The notes: generated from the letters alone by a model not told the origin. 64,000 nt of DNA from Hysterangium stoloniferum (GCA_015178975.1 WHVD01000064.1:124001-188000); one strand, 5' to 3'; shown: positions 24,287-36,980, numbered from the stretch's first letter. Numbers and translations: made by a program.

Positions 24287-25434
24287 TGTGAGGAGTATGC
24301 TTTTACCACAGTTTCATTGTAGTAAAACACTCCTTTTATTTCATTTATATTTTACATATTTTACTCACATTTTCCTATCCTTTACATTCTTTGACTATTG
24401 CACCATTTCATTAGTTTGAAGCTCTGTGTATACTTGTGGGTGCTCTCAGCACCAAATAAAGACAGACACACTTTTACCCAAGCACCACCACTCGTAAGAC
24501 ACAAACTACAGTAGGTCTACAGTGAGCGGTGACCAGGGTAACATGTCAGCTACCACATAGGCGTTACAACCGTGTCGCAACCCGACAGTCCCTGAGGTTA
24601 TCACCACCTATCGATGTTTCAAGTTAGCATTCAAGTCACCGCATCAGAAACTGTTGGACTCCCGACACTGACATATGCTTTCGTGGTGATCAAACTCTGT
24701 TTACACCCCCATCAAAATATACTCGTACTATCTGGTTAAACTCTGATACATCCCTTTTTATTATGATGATCCATTCTACTCTATGTTTCACATATGTCTA
24801 TATATACTTGTAACCCTCAGACTATTTCCTTTTCTCGTAATCTTGCTCTCAGTTATTTCACAGCCTCTAAACTAATCGTAACCTTCCTGTTCCTAGTCAA
24901 GCTTATTTGTCAATACTGTGTTCCGCTCTTCTCCTAGTTAGTATTTTCTAGACACCGAATACTTGTATATGAACCCGCTGTAGTTATATTTACTAGGCAA
25001 TCAGAATATCGACTCAGAATACCCTCTTACACCTCTAGAAGTCTTATACTAAGTATTCCGCTATCCGCCTTCGCGTGCGCTCACCCACTCTTGGTCCCCG
25101 ACCCCTTGTCCCAACACTTGACTTATCCTTCATTTCCGATTGGTAACTCACCGAGAGAAACTCGTTAGGACTAGTCTTCACCTGTCTGAAATTTAAGGAC
25201 ACCCGACGGATATTTGCAAGGGCGCAGCACATAAGCTGAAGCCAAGTCCTTCCAATCAGTCCATGTCAGCCTACCGACATTAGTCAGTTTTCAGTTCTTA
25301 ACGATAGGTAGCATTATCTGAGCTAGCGAAAACTTCTGGCCTCAAACTATAACAGTCAAGGCCTCCACTCGAATCATCCCATTCTACTCATTTCTTCATA
25401 TATAGAACGGTCAGAACTTCCACCACTCTTCACA
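24287..25434 (+). mobile_element. Solo LTR, family G (copy 1), containing LTR-B
   Basis: Starts TGTGAGGAGTATG and ends CCACTCTTCACA, flanked by CTCTT (24282-24286 and 25435-25439). It sits in the first exon of the Tnp2 gene. About 400 bp remain after removing the B insertion at 24562-25303. A TATA-like CATATATAGAAC lies near its end. Confidence 0.88.
24562..25303 (+). mobile_element. Solo LTR, family B (copy 1)
   Basis: 742 bp, matching other B copies end to end, with target duplication ATAGG (24557-24561 and 25304-25308). The terminal dinucleotides have drifted from TG...CA. The uninterrupted target sequence is visible in the other G copy near 58470-58490. TATA-like CTATATATACTT is at about 24798. 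Confidence 0.88.
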
Positions 25435-25872
25435 CTCTTCACACCTTCAACAACCATGAGCATGAAGATAAGAGGCAATATTTCCAGCAGGCCTTTACTA
25501 AGGGCACCCAAGTTTGTGACAAGCATGACAATGACATTGCAGCCTACATCTCCTTCCTGATACTATCTGATAATGCGACTGGAAGCAACGCCACCCCAGG
25601 GGGTCACCTCTGGTCCCTTTCAGATCAAGATGACACACTATCAGAAAATGGGATGGGAAACAACACTGCCCCAGGTGTGTTGGAAAGCATCATGGACAAC
25701 AGTGTCTATTTTTAGAATGACAAAGGGGTGGTCTCCAGAACTTGTGGACACACAGGGATGTAGGGCTGTGTCACCTTGTGTAAATACTAAGAGTCTGTTA
25801 CTATGTTACCTAGTCTGTTATACTTATCCATGACTCCCTAATAATATGGGTCTTGAATCTTAACAGGTTATG

Positions 25873-26701
25873 TGTTATGACCGGAATTCCTGCCAGACTC
25901 CGGGCACTAACTTATATGCACCTGTGCCCTATATACACCAATTGTCAGTTTACTGGAATTCCCACCAGACTCCGTACATCAGACTTGTCTATGTTCGACT
26001 TTGTTATGCTGTGTATCAGTCACTGGAATACCCACCAGACTCTGTCCCTGTCTATGTCCGACCTTGTCCTGCATGTCAGTTACCAGACCCCGCTCGGAAA
26101 ACCCATCATCCCTCTAACAGAGCCCCATTCCCATTTTAGTCAAATGACCTGTCACGATTCAGACCCCACTTCCGCTCTGTTTCCCATTATGGTTCATGAT
26201 TTGTCATGATTTGGACTCCGCTCCACTCCGTTCTGTACTGTTCCTAACACCCAATTTGGTGTTTACTATTCTTGTTTCATGTTTTGCTAGTTTTGTTTCA
26301 TCATTACTGGATTTGGTATGTCATTCATTCCACGGTCTATATAGTCTGGCAGATGTTGTACATACAATCCAGTCAGAAAATCGGCTTAGATTCCCCCCAG
26401 TAATCTAATACATTTTCTGCTCTAAACTCCTACTTGAATTACACTGCTCACACTAGTCGGAGCCCACAGGCTCCGGCGCATCTATCTCTCTTATTTATCT
26501 CGACTCCTGACCTTTCAACCCACGACCTCCGACTTATGACCCCTTGACCCACGAACCCTGCCTGGACTCCCCAGGATTCCCATCTGCCTGTCTGAAATTG
26601 GATGACACGATCTCGCGAGGGCACAGCCTATAAGCTGAAGCCAAGTCCTACCAGATATCCCGCAGGTTTCTCTGGAAACCCGCCGTGTATGTACCCTAAC
26701 A
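25873..26701 (+). mobile_element. Solo LTR, family A (copy 3)
   Basis: 829 bp, TGTTATGACCGG...TACCCTAACA, with target duplication TTATG (25868-25872 and 26702-26706). It is inserted within the primer-binding site of the copia-type element. Confidence 0.93.
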
Positions 26702-27839
26702 TTATGGGCCCCAGCTCATGCCATATAACCAAGTCACAAAACACTGTCCAATTGTGTTTTTAAGTCTCAAGACCCACCTTCCACTTTCTGCACAGGTTGT
26801 ATTCATCTTCAAAATACTCTTTGCCCCAATATTTTCTTTAGGGCTTATTGTTCTTACAATGGTACTGATCACCCCATTATTTTTGGTTGAACCTGGGGAC
26901 CATTCCACCACAACAATAATCATTCAAAAACACATTTATCACATCTATCATAATTCTATTCAACACAACTACATCATTTCCCTCCAACCTCATTTTTTTG
27001 TCTACCAGCTTTTTTTAAGTGGCAGTATTGCACAATCTATATCTCTCGAATGTCATTACAAATCTTGACTACATTGATGATATTTCATAAATGACCTCAA
27101 GAACTGGACGACCAATGTGGCAACCCCCTTTTATTCATGAACCTGGGATATATTTCATTAAGATGTTACAACCATTCTACAACTATACAGGTCACCATTA
27201 ATTCGACAAGTTGCTGGAGCTTTGTTTTGTGTCACCTAGGCAACCATTTTACAATCACCTTTGCACATCCAACGAACCGATCATATCCTATCTCATGTCA
27301 ACCTAATTTATTTGGTTGCATGTTTTTTTTTTTAGGTCTCTGACAGGGAACTAGGTAACAGGAGGAGGAGTAGAGTGGTGAGGGGGAGCATTGAGAGTTA
27401 AGACACTGCACAATAGGAAGGAGGTGCTCCCTATGTTTATGTTTGATGCACTGATCACAGCTGCCTTCATATGTATCTTCCATTCTTTAGAGTGGCGAGG
27501 AGGAGTATTGAGAAGAGAACACCACACTATGGAAAAAAGCGGCCCCTCCTTTGTTTAGGTTCGCTGCACAATAGTGTCTATCCATCCTTCACCGCACTTG
27601 TCGCATATGCATCATATGTATCCACCATCCTTCAATGTCTCTCTCAACCTACTCTAGCACGTAATTGCATCCACTTCATTATCTCATCACCACCACATCT
27701 ATTGCATCTGTGCTCAACATTCTTGACACTGTCCCATTGTCAGTCCTGCTCATCAGCATGTAAAGGCATCTGTCCACCAATTTCTGTCAATGTCGATTCC
27801 AAAATTCTGCTCATGTATACTTATCATTTCATTATCACC

Positions 27840-28395
27840 TCTGAGTGAAATTTTTGTGTGCCAATCTGCACCGTCATCTATTGCCTATGTGTGAATTTTT
27901 AGTATGCCACTATGCACTGTCTTACTATTGCCTTTGAGTGAAATTCTTGTGCCATTAGGTACTATCATCTTACTATCACCTCTGAGCACAATTTTCACCA
28001 TCATTTTTGTCAGCTATATTTTCTTGGAACCACCTGTTCCAAAGTCTACCACAACCACTCCTCAATAGGAACTAGGTAATTTCTGGGACAAAATTTATGG
28101 CAAAATTTATAGAGCTTAAACTTGAATTCTTTCGGAACTGCCTGTTCCAAGTTGATTGCGACCACCTCTGTCTGGCTGGTGATGAAACTTACGGCAATAT
28201 AGCTCATTTTTATAGAATCACCTGTTCCAAGTTGTCTGCAACCACCTCTGTCTGGCCAGTGATGAAGCTTACAGCAATATATTGAGCAAAACAAAAAAAA
28301 AAATAACAAATTTTGTGGAACCGCTTGTTCCAAGTCCACTGCACCCACCTTTGAGTGGCCATTTTGGTGACAAAATTTATGGCACAATTTATTAA
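27840..28395. repeat. Degenerate tandem repeats inside the copia-type element
   Basis: Two arrays. About 27840-27985 has three units of roughly 55 bp built on TCACCTCTGAGTGAAATTT. About 28030-28390 has four units of roughly 80-90 bp built on CTGTTCCAAGT...ACCACCTCTGTCTGGC and ending in a GCAATATA-like motif. The short open frames here follow the repeats and are not genes. Confidence 0.65.
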
Positions 28396-28721
28396 GTATA
28401 AAACTTATATTTTACTTCCTCAACATGTGATCCTTCTATTTTGACAGGTGGATGGATAATCAGGAAGCAACAATCTATGCCAGCTTAATAGCACATTTAC
28501 AAACCCTTATTTCATCCCCCCCAACTTGTGACCCTCCACTTTAATAGGTGCATGCATAATGTTAAGGGTACGTACATGGCGGGTTTCTGGAGAAACCCGT
28601 GGGAAATCCAGTAGGACTTGGCTTCAGCTTATAGGCTGTGCCCTTGCGAGATCGTGTTGTCCAATTTCAAACAGGCAGATGGGAAACCCAGGTGGAGTTC
28701 ATGGGTGTCATAGGTCAGAGG

Positions 28722-30082
28722 TGTAATGTATTCAGGGGATTCTCTTAGATAGCTCAATATATGCTATAGTGTCACAGAGCTTCAACAATAAAACAAGCAA
28801 AGGTCCAGTAATTTAAATACTGATAGATTAATGAGCTGCGCTATGAAGCTTAAACAACTCAAATCAATGCTTATTTTGATTATTGAAAGGTTCAATAGAA
28901 CTGTGTATGACTCTTTTAGCAAATAAAAGAACTATTCCTTGAGAATAGGGGCTGGAAGCTGAATATATACACAGTAACTTGGCAGAGACTTGATATAAGA
29001 GCTTCGGATTCTTGTATGCTTATTTGTAACTATTAATAGTTATTTAACAAGGTGTTAAATAATTTATTAATAGAGAAAATAATATGTATTGGATTATCTG
29101 AGTGCTTGTACTTGATTAATTCAATAAACTTAGGGCTGGGCCTTGAATAATCTAGTATTGGCAGGGATTTCAGTAAGGATACTTAGATACTTATTAGGTT
29201 TATTATCTAATTAATAAGCCTAAAGGGTAGCTGTGAGGCTGGGGGAACTTAGATGATTAGCTAAGTTCAAGAGTTGCTGACAAAGATTCAAGATGCTGCA
29301 AGTGTAGGTGCTTGCAGTGAGTGTATCAGACTAAGGCTATTATTGTCCTTAGGATGATGAGGTAAGCTTCTGTGCTGTACTGTAAAATATGTGTGAGATA
29401 GATTTATTGGAAACTTAGCCCTCCTTATATACATTTTGATAACTCAATGATTAGCTAACTATTTAGTTTATGAGGTCATTAGTTAGATCATAATGACCTC
29501 ATATTCTACTCATTATTTACCCTTTATTTAACATGTGATTCCCTTCTCTGAGACAAGGGTTCTAACCTCTTGCTTGAACAGGAAGGTTCAAGGCCGCGGT
29601 CCCGGGACGGAAGCAAACGATGAGTCGGCGGAATCTAATAATGACTCGGGTAGTCACATTCGTGACTTGTGTGACTTGGGTGACTTGGGCAGTCACACTC
29701 GTGACTTGTGTGACTTGTGTAGTCACATTCGTGACTTGTGTGACTCGGGTAGTCACATCCGTGACTCGTGTGACATCCCGACACCGGAGGCTTATCTAAT
29801 AAGTCACATGACTCCAAAAATGCGCAAACTAGGCTGCAGCAAGGTGCCAAAAGGTAATAACTAAGTAAATAAAATATAAATAATTAGTTAAAAATTATAA
29901 TAAATTAACTAAGATATAATAGCATAATATGAGTTCATATATGCTATTATTATGCGAAGTTAAAAGGAATAGAGCCTATATTTCACAATAAAAATATAAT
30001 AAAAATACAATAAATTCGAGAAAATATTAATAGATTCAAAGAAAATTAAGAGAAAATTATGAGATAAAGCTGATACCTCACA
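28722..30082 (-). mobile_element. Solo LTR, family F (related to E)
   Basis: 1361 bp, TGTAATGTATTC...ATACCTCACA on the plus strand, with target duplication AGAGG (28717-28721 and 30083-30087) inside LTR-A copy 4. In reverse complement it has the same order as family E: a GTCAC-rich minisatellite (29640-29770), a TATATAAGG box (about 29430) and the end ACATTACA. It is AT-rich outside the array. Confidence 0.88.
29635..29775. repeat. Minisatellite in LTR-F
   Basis: Degenerate units of AGTCACATTCGTGACTTGTG and related forms, each containing GTGAC/GTCAC pairs that can fold into small hairpins. Translations of this array on both strands are repeat artefacts. Confidence 0.8.
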
Positions 30083-31162
30083 AGAGGTCGTGGGTCGAGA
30101 GGTTGGGGAGTTGAGATAAATAAGTTGGAGGTTGAGAGATAGATGTGTTAGAGCCCGTGGGCTCCAACTAGTGAGAGCAGTGTAATTCAAGGAGGAGTTT
30201 AGAGCAGAAAATGTACTAGATTACTGGGGAGAATCTAAGCTGATTTTCTGACTGGATTGTATGTACAACACCTGCCAGACTATATAGACTGTGGAATGAA
30301 TAACATACCAAATCCAGTAATAATGAAAATGAAACTAGCAAAACATAAAATAAGATAAGTAAACACCAAATTTGGTGTTAGGAATGGGACAGAACAGAGC
30401 GGAGTCTGAATCATGACAGGTCATAAACCATAATGGGAAATGGAGTGGGAGAGGAGTCCAAATCATGACAAGTCATTGACTAAAACGGGAATGGGGCTCA
30501 GTTAGAGGGATGATGGGTTTTCCAAGTGGGGTCTGGTGACTGATGCGTGGGACAAGGTTGGACATAGACAGGGATGGAGTCTGGCAGGTATTCCAGTGAC
30601 TGATACACAACGTAATGAAGTCAAACATGGACAAGTCTGATGTACGGAGTCCGGCGGGAATTCCGGTAAACTAACAATTGGAGTGTATAGGGTGCAGGTG
30701 TGTATAAGTTAGTGCCCGGAGTCCGGCGGGAATTCTGGTCATAACACATAATCAGGGAGGAACAGCCACTTTTCAGATTTTTTTCAGGGCTGTTGGTCCT
30801 GATACAAAACTATACAAGTCGAGGAGGAGAATTTCAGTCCTACCTTATGCAACTCAGCAAGCTTTTCTGGCCGACAACTACTCTAAAGATTAACAATTTA
30901 CTTTATTTCTACAATTGTCTAACAGAATGTCATGTTCGGACAAGCCTATGTGAGTTGAGGAGGAGATTTTAGTCTGGCTGACAATTCCTACATCCTACTG
31001 TATGTGACTCAGCAAGTTTGTCTGGCCGACGACTGTAGGGACCCGACAAGGTGGATAAAAAGTTGATCCCGAAATTATTCTGGAGACTCATCCGAAGGAA
31101 GACTCCCATGTGTGAAGAGGAGCTTACCTTAACTGTTGTCCACACTGAGGAGTGTTGGAAAG

Positions 31163-32716
31163 TGTCATGTATTTTAAAGGTTTTTCTATTTTTCGCAATT
31201 TCCCCAAAACGAAATTCTTAACAAAGGCTTCTAAATGTACTTATGTCATGATTATAAAATTGTACAATAGTCTCTTAATTTATATTGCATTTATGCAATT
31301 TATTTTGCATTTTTATCTTATAAATTGAGGGAGCTACGAAATTTCTACCTTCTATTCTTTTTTAACTAATATATCTTCAAACCAGCCACCTGGCGCTTAT
31401 TACACAATGTGCGGGAATATTCGTCACAATGAGTGACCATCATCACAGGGGCACGCAACAGTCACAAGAGCACGCGAGAGTCACAAGAGCGCGCGAGAGT
31501 CACAAGGGTGCGCAACAGTCACAAAAGGTGCGCGACAGTCACAAGGCGCGACGGGTGTCACACGCGCACACACGGGAATATTATGTCATATATTATGTCA
31601 TCTGGGAATATTATGTCATCTGGGAATATTATGTCATATATTATGTCATCATATATACTACAATAGAGAATGGCGGAAATGTCTAAAACATTCCAAGTAA
31701 AATAGCTAAAATAGGATAGAAATAAAGTTCAATATGTCTCTAAATGTCTCAGATCTCAGTGTATATAAGGAGCTCTGCTCCAGCCATGAAATATAACCAA
31801 TTTTATCAACCCATTTACACCACATCTGTGTGTCACTGCAGCAAGCAGGCTACTCCACCCCAATCTGGGCAGTTGGACATCTAATTCCACCTCTATCAGA
31901 GCTGTTGGAAACCCTTGCCACCTCTATCAGAGTTGTTGGCCCAATCAGATCCCTTGTCACCTCAATCTGAGCTGTTGACTGATCTGTTGTTCCCCCTGTC
32001 ACCTCAATCTGAGTTGTTGACTTATTTGTTCCTCCTTGCCATCTCTTAATTGAGTAGCTGGCTTTATTACTTTTTCTAACTTCTATTTTAAGTTGTTGGA
32101 ATCTGTTGCCACCTCGGTTAGAGTTGTTGGCTATTAACCAAGTAATAAATAAATTGTTTGTTTGATTGTTTGAAATTAGAATATAATTCTAATTTCTCCT
32201 GGTTTGGCTTATAGTTAAATACTGAGAATATTCTTGCAGAATCATTAAGACTACATTAAGATCCTCATAAGTTAGTATCACAGTAGATCCAGTAGATTAA
32301 TTTAAAATAAAGCATATATTGTCAAATATTGTTTTGTTCTATAATTGATCTTTTGACCTGTTTATTAATATTTTTACTGTTTGATAAATAGTATAAAATA
32401 TATATAAACTAGCTAGAATCGAAGTTGAATCTAGTTTTGGAATCAGTAAATTGTTATTCATATTTTAGTGGTTGTTTTCACAGAAAAAGAACAAGCTTAC
32501 ATAAGCAGCTCTCAAAAACCTTCTTTGCGAAGTAGGGTGCATATATTCAAGTAAACTCTTGACTTCAGGGGTTCTAAGTCTATTTAGGCTGCCACTGATT
32601 AATATCAAATACTTAAATTATTTTACCTTGGAGTGAATTGAGTATTTGCACACTTTGATAGAGCATTGGACTCCTTTTTCCAGAAAATAATATTAAAATA
32701 AGGCTAATACATTACA
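31163..32716 (+). mobile_element. Solo LTR, family E (copy 1)
   Basis: 1554 bp, TGTCATGTATTTT...ATACATTACA, with target duplication GAAAG (31158-31162 and 32717-32721). The empty site is directly visible in the other LTR of the same copia-type element near 25678-25690. It carries a minisatellite (about 31450-31560), a TATATAAGGAG box (about 31762) and a CACCTC...GTTGTTG-type repeat (31840-32130). Confidence 0.93.
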
Positions 32717-34491
32717 GAAAGCATCATGGACAACAGTGTCTATTTTTAGAATGACAAAGGGGTGGTCTCCAGAACTTGTGGACACATGGGGATGTAGGGC
32801 TGCATCACCTTGTATAAATACTAAGAGTCTGTTACTATGTTACCTAGTCTGTTATACTTATCCATGACTCCCTAATAATATGGGTGTTGAATCTTAACAA
32901 GGTGGTCATCTCTGTTCCTATTCAATGGACTCAACTTGCAGGTCTGATCCTGTTCAAACATCATCCTACCATTCACCACTCAGTGACACACTCTCCAAAC
33001 TTCGCAGTATTGAGAAGGACCTTGAATCCTTGACTTCAGTTGTCAGGCCTCAACTAATGAGTCTTTTTTTCCCCTCATCACAGGATGATATATTCCCATT
33101 GAAGTCCACAATATTGGCTGCTTGCTTACTCCACACTTGCCTCTCCTTAGTCACCAATCAAGTGACTTCTGTTCGTGAAACCAAGGCCACTATCAATGAC
33201 TGTCTAACCCCCTTCCTTCAAGAGCTCATCGATGGCAACACATCGTGGAACAAGAAAATGAAACTGTTACCTGAGGTCAAGGAAACCATCTCTACTTATG
33301 ACACAAGTGAGCTTCTTCCACCAGCATGCTATTAAAATATGCTAATCCAGTCCTCCAGCTCACCATTTTGAGATACCTTACCCAATGTTGATCTGATCAT
33401 TCAAGTCTCCTTGTTTACTATGGTTGCCCTCCATGTAGTCCTCCATGTCAGTCATTGTGGTTGCCATTTCCTTCTCTTGATGATTTGGTACATCATTCAA
33501 CTCTCCATGACTCATAAAAAATATAACATTTCCCCACAAATGAAGAGTTTGTTGTCCACTTCCCTGCTGATCCAGACTCAGCCTCAAAGAAGTTTGCTCT
33601 AGATGGAAAGGAAACAATATATGCCATCTGCCCACAGGCCCAATGTTACAAAACTTATCCACCAATTTTCTACAAGGACTCTTCCATCCCAGTTTATCCC
33701 AAATACTATATCTACACAGAGTTTTAAGGAGGTCCTGAGTGCAGAACACATCTGACTCGCCCTTGTGTATTTGGCGATATTAGTGTGGAGGTCCCCATCA
33801 AGCGATTCATATCCTTCAGTTTTAAGGACTTCGTATCTGGACTTCTTTCATGTCCTGGGTTTGAAGACCAGATAGATAAGCCACAGACATGCCCTGCTGG
33901 TGAAGCTATGCATGACATATTTGATGGACAATTTCTTCGAAATTTCAAGGACCCTAATGGACAACCCTTCCACTCGACCGTCCAAGTAGGGCACTATTCA
34001 TTCAGCCTTTGCGTTGACTTCTTTAATCCTTTTATGAACAAGCAAGCTGGCAAAAAGAGTTCCATTGGTATCATATCTGTTGTATGTGTCAATCTTCCTC
34101 CTTCACTGCAATATAAAGCAGACATACAACTATCCTGAAGGACATCTAGTACAATGTGCCCTCATTTTGGTCATATGTGACCTTCTTGCCGCATGAAAGA
34201 CTGCAGGCTTTGCTGCATGCAGCCACGAGCACTTCTGCTCTGTTTGCCACTGTACACGATCACACCAAGGGTATGGTGATACTAATTACCATAGCTGGAA
34301 GTGCAGGACTGATGCTGATTGTTGGAGTGCGGCTGAGTCATATCACCAAGTGGCTACCCCAGAATCTAGGTTGAATGAGTTCAATAAAACAGGTGTTCGA
34401 TGGTCTGAGCTTCTCTGTCTTCCATACTTTGATATTGCATGCTGCATTGTAGTTGATTCAATGCACAACCTGTTCCTTGGGCTTATCAAGG

Positions 34492-34652
34492 TGTTAGAAT
34501 GAAGAAGGGAGGTGGATGTGAAACACAAGAAGTGTGAGAGCTCAGACACAGACACAGACACGAATAAGTGAATGCAAATTTCACCAGCACACAGTACAGA
34601 CCCACAATGGTACACAACTTGTAACTACTGTGCTGAGTCACTAAATCTAACA
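34492..34652. mobile_element. Very short solo LTR (161 bp)
   Basis: TGTTAGAATGAAG...AAATCTAACA with target duplication CAAGG (34487-34491 and 34653-34657). Removing it and one duplication restores the Tnp2 reading LFLGLIKEHFSG, so it is an insertion and not an intron. The family is not otherwise seen here; the size suggests a small copia-type or TRIM-like element. Confidence 0.85.
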
Positions 34653-35685
34653 CAAGGAACATTTTAGTGGTATTATCAGGCTTGCACCTATGTGTTACCA
34701 TGAGAGCACAGTAATCTCGCTGGCCCTTAGTGCTCTACCTCTGGATCTATCTGAAAGTGACAGAAAGGGAGTGGATAAGCTTAAAAGGTGGCTTGAAGCA
34801 CCAGCTGCAACGGTTTTTTCTCACCCGACCGGGTAAAGGCGGTGGAAAACTGAAGAGTGTCAACATCAAGTCACTCAACTTCATCTGTAAACATGTTCAG
34901 TGTCCTCTCCCAACCAGGATGAGGAATTACACCAAGATGGACTATGTGAGTGCCATCCTTGATTGGGTGAGCCTTCAATTCTTTATATCCAGCTGACATC
35001 CTAAGCCCTTGATAGCATCTCAAGCAAATGGAAGCCTGCGAAACTGGTGCGGATACCTCTACACAGCTTGGTCACATTCTCTCCCCCAAAGACATGACAG
35101 AGATATGGGCTAACCTGGAGCGTATAGTCATGCCTGCATGGATGACTTCCATTCCTCACAACCTTGGAAATGCTGCTCATGGCAAACTCAAAGCTGATCA
35201 GTGGCGTGCCCTCGGTACTATTCACCTTCCCTTGTCACTCATTTGTCTGTGGGGCTATGTCAACAGCGATGATCCTCATTCAGTTCGTTGCCAGAAAATC
35301 CTTGAAGTGACAATGTCATTGGCCTCAGCAGTTGTCATTGCTACATCTCACACTATTTCCGCCACTCACACCAATGCCTACTTACAGTACATGATTGACT
35401 ACCTCAATGGCATCAAAGAACTTTTTCCTGAATACAAGCTTCGTCCTAACCATCACATGGCCCTTCACATTCATAAATACCTCCTGTTATTTGGTCCAGT
35501 CCATTGCTGGTGGACATTCCCCTTTGAGTGGATGATTGGGGTGCTTCAGCGTATGCCGCATAATAACAAAACAGGTGAATTAATTGTTACTGGTCCTTGC
35601 GAGTAGAACTGGTACTATGCTTAAGGAGAACTTGAAGAATCGATTGCTCATGCTTACACACGATCAGCCCATCTTCGTGGGATAG

Positions 35686-36320
35686 TGTGAAGAGTGGTGG
35701 AAGTTCTAACCGTTCTATATATGAAGAATATTGACTGTTTAGGTACGACACTAAGATGTATTGACTGTCTAAGTCTAATACAGTCTGGACACATATTGAC
35801 TACTTAGTTCAATATGATAGAGAGAAGTAGCTATCTAGAGTAAGGTAGAGAGCTAGAACGAATAAGTAGAATTGACTGTTAAGTGCGATTCTGAATGACT
35901 GTTCAAGTGCAAAGTAAAGTAACTAGAGCGTCGAATAATAGAGTAGCGTGGATGTAGTCCACGCAGGTTGAGATAAGGATTGAGTTTCGACTGGTACAGT
36001 TCGAAACTCTGATCGAGTAGATAGCTAAAGCCCGTCTGTGATGGTCGAGACAATACACCAATCACAACTTACAGGACACTAACAGGTGTCTGGGTAAGTT
36101 GTGGTTGCGGTGTAAAAGTATCTGAGTTTTAAACTACGGGTGCTAGAATACATAAGTCTGGCGTGTATGTGCCCACAAGAGTTGATGTACCGCATACATA
36201 GGTCGTCAAACTAATTATAGATATATAATAAAAGAGAGAGAAAAACAGAAATAATAAAGGGAATATAGTAAGAGCTCATCCGACTATATTTCCTGAGTGT
36301 ATTTCGCCATACCTCTCACA
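35686..36320 (-). mobile_element. Solo LTR, family G-like (copy 2)
   Basis: 635 bp, TGTGAAGAGTGG...ACCTCTCACA, with target duplication GATAG (35681-35685 and 36321-36325). The Tnp2 frame is restored across the site (HLRGI then VLKTRCP). Its first 40 bases are the reverse complement of the end of the G copy at 24287-25434, including CTATATATGAAG. Confidence 0.9.
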
Positions 36321-36980
36321 GATAGTATTGAAAACCAGATGTCCTGACATCATATGGCACTGTGAGTCTATTTTTTGCAAGCTTTTGATCCCCAAATATG
36401 TGATAGCCTCCAGACTGACATTCAAAGTCTGGGAGTGCTTCTCGAGGATGAGAATGATGTGCAGCATGTGGTGGTTATAAAGTGGACTATGCGTTTGCTT
36501 CCGACAGAACTGCGTCTCACCTTTCAGCACTCCCAGATCAAGGCACCACCTTCTGGTTACTTCCTCTCGAATTTTTCCATCTGTGGCCTCACATATTCAA
36601 CATTTTCCAAGCACCATGGCAATGCGTGCATTATGATAAAGGCGGCAAATGATGCAAAACCTGTTCCTGCTAAAGTTGCACACATCATTGAATTTTCAAT
36701 AGAAGGAACGAACAAGACTTATCTTGCCGTTCAATGTCACAAACTAGTGACACTCCATCATGCTCCATTCTCCTGATATCCCATTCTTCAGGCTCAGCTG
36801 TGGGCAATGGAGCTATCTAATCTTGAAATTGTGACACCGGGTCAGATATCATCACACTGTGTGCAACTCCCAGTTGAAATCGGACATGAGAAGTATGTTG
36901 CTGTTCTTTCACTTTGTCGTATATGTGCCCCACCCACCTGTCAATCACTGGACTAACAAATCAAAAATCTTCAGTATGTC

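Larger units (their letters stand above)
28560..30746 (-). mobile_element. Solo LTR, family A (copy 4), split by LTR-F
   Basis: Reads TGTTAAGGGTACG...GGTCATAACA on the plus strand, so transcription sense is minus. Target duplication CATAA (28555-28559 and 30747-30751). After removing F it is about 821 bp, a standard A length. Confidence 0.92.
25678..32899 (+). mobile_element. Copia-type LTR element without recognisable genes, nested host of four LTRs
   Basis: The 5' LTR is 25678-25865 (188 bp, TGTTGGAAAG...ATCTTAACA). The 3' LTR is 31153-32899, also 188 bp once the E insertion is removed. The element is flanked by AGGTG (25673-25677 and 32900-32904) inside the Tnp2 gene. The LTRs differ at about 6 of 188 positions, so it is fairly young. 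Directly after the 5' LTR lies GGTTATGGGCCCCAGC (interrupted by LTR-A), the complement of the anticodon-side end of half initiator-Met tRNA, the primer type known for copia. The internal region, about 2.3 kb net (26702-28559 and 30747-31152), shows no gag or pol and contains degenerate tandem repeats. It looks like a non-autonomous element. Confidence 0.8.
24233..36980 (+). mobile_element. Tnp2-type (CACTA-like) DNA transposon transposase gene, split by nested LTR insertions
   Basis: The gene can be followed across exact insertion junctions. It starts at 24233 (MPTCNCESHGWKG, with a CxC motif) and continues at 25435-25677 (HEHEDKRQYFQQAF) and 32900-34491. The last stretch holds IEKDLESLT, VEVPIKRFISFSFKDF, DIFDGQFLRNF, SLCVDFFNPFMNKQAGKK, FCSVCHCTR, TGVRWSELLCLPYFD and VVDSMHNLFLGLIK. 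At 34653-35685 come EHFSGIIRLAP, KGVDKLKRWLEAP, MTEIWANLERIVMPAWM, FPLSL-type helices, GPVHCWWTFPFEWMIGVLQR and ELEESIAHAYTRSAHLRGI; at 36321-36980, VLKTRCPDIIWH and LPVEIGHEKYVAVLSLC. This is the order of the fungal Tnp2 family. Removing insertions leaves about 3.6 kb. The transposase has its own damage: stops, frame changes and a probable 50-residue gap after LPPSLQYKAD (near 34130). Terminal inverted repeats were not found. Confidence 0.85.

Noticed and set aside
29535-29864. Repetitive proteins on both strands (also 31429-31686 and 37635-37853)
   Set aside because: They only translate the minisatellites of LTR families E/F; periodic residues follow the repeat unit.
34492-34652. Intron of the Tnp2 gene
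   Set aside because: It has TGTTA...TAACA ends and a 5-bp CAAGG duplication and lacks GT-AG borders; it is a small LTR insertion.
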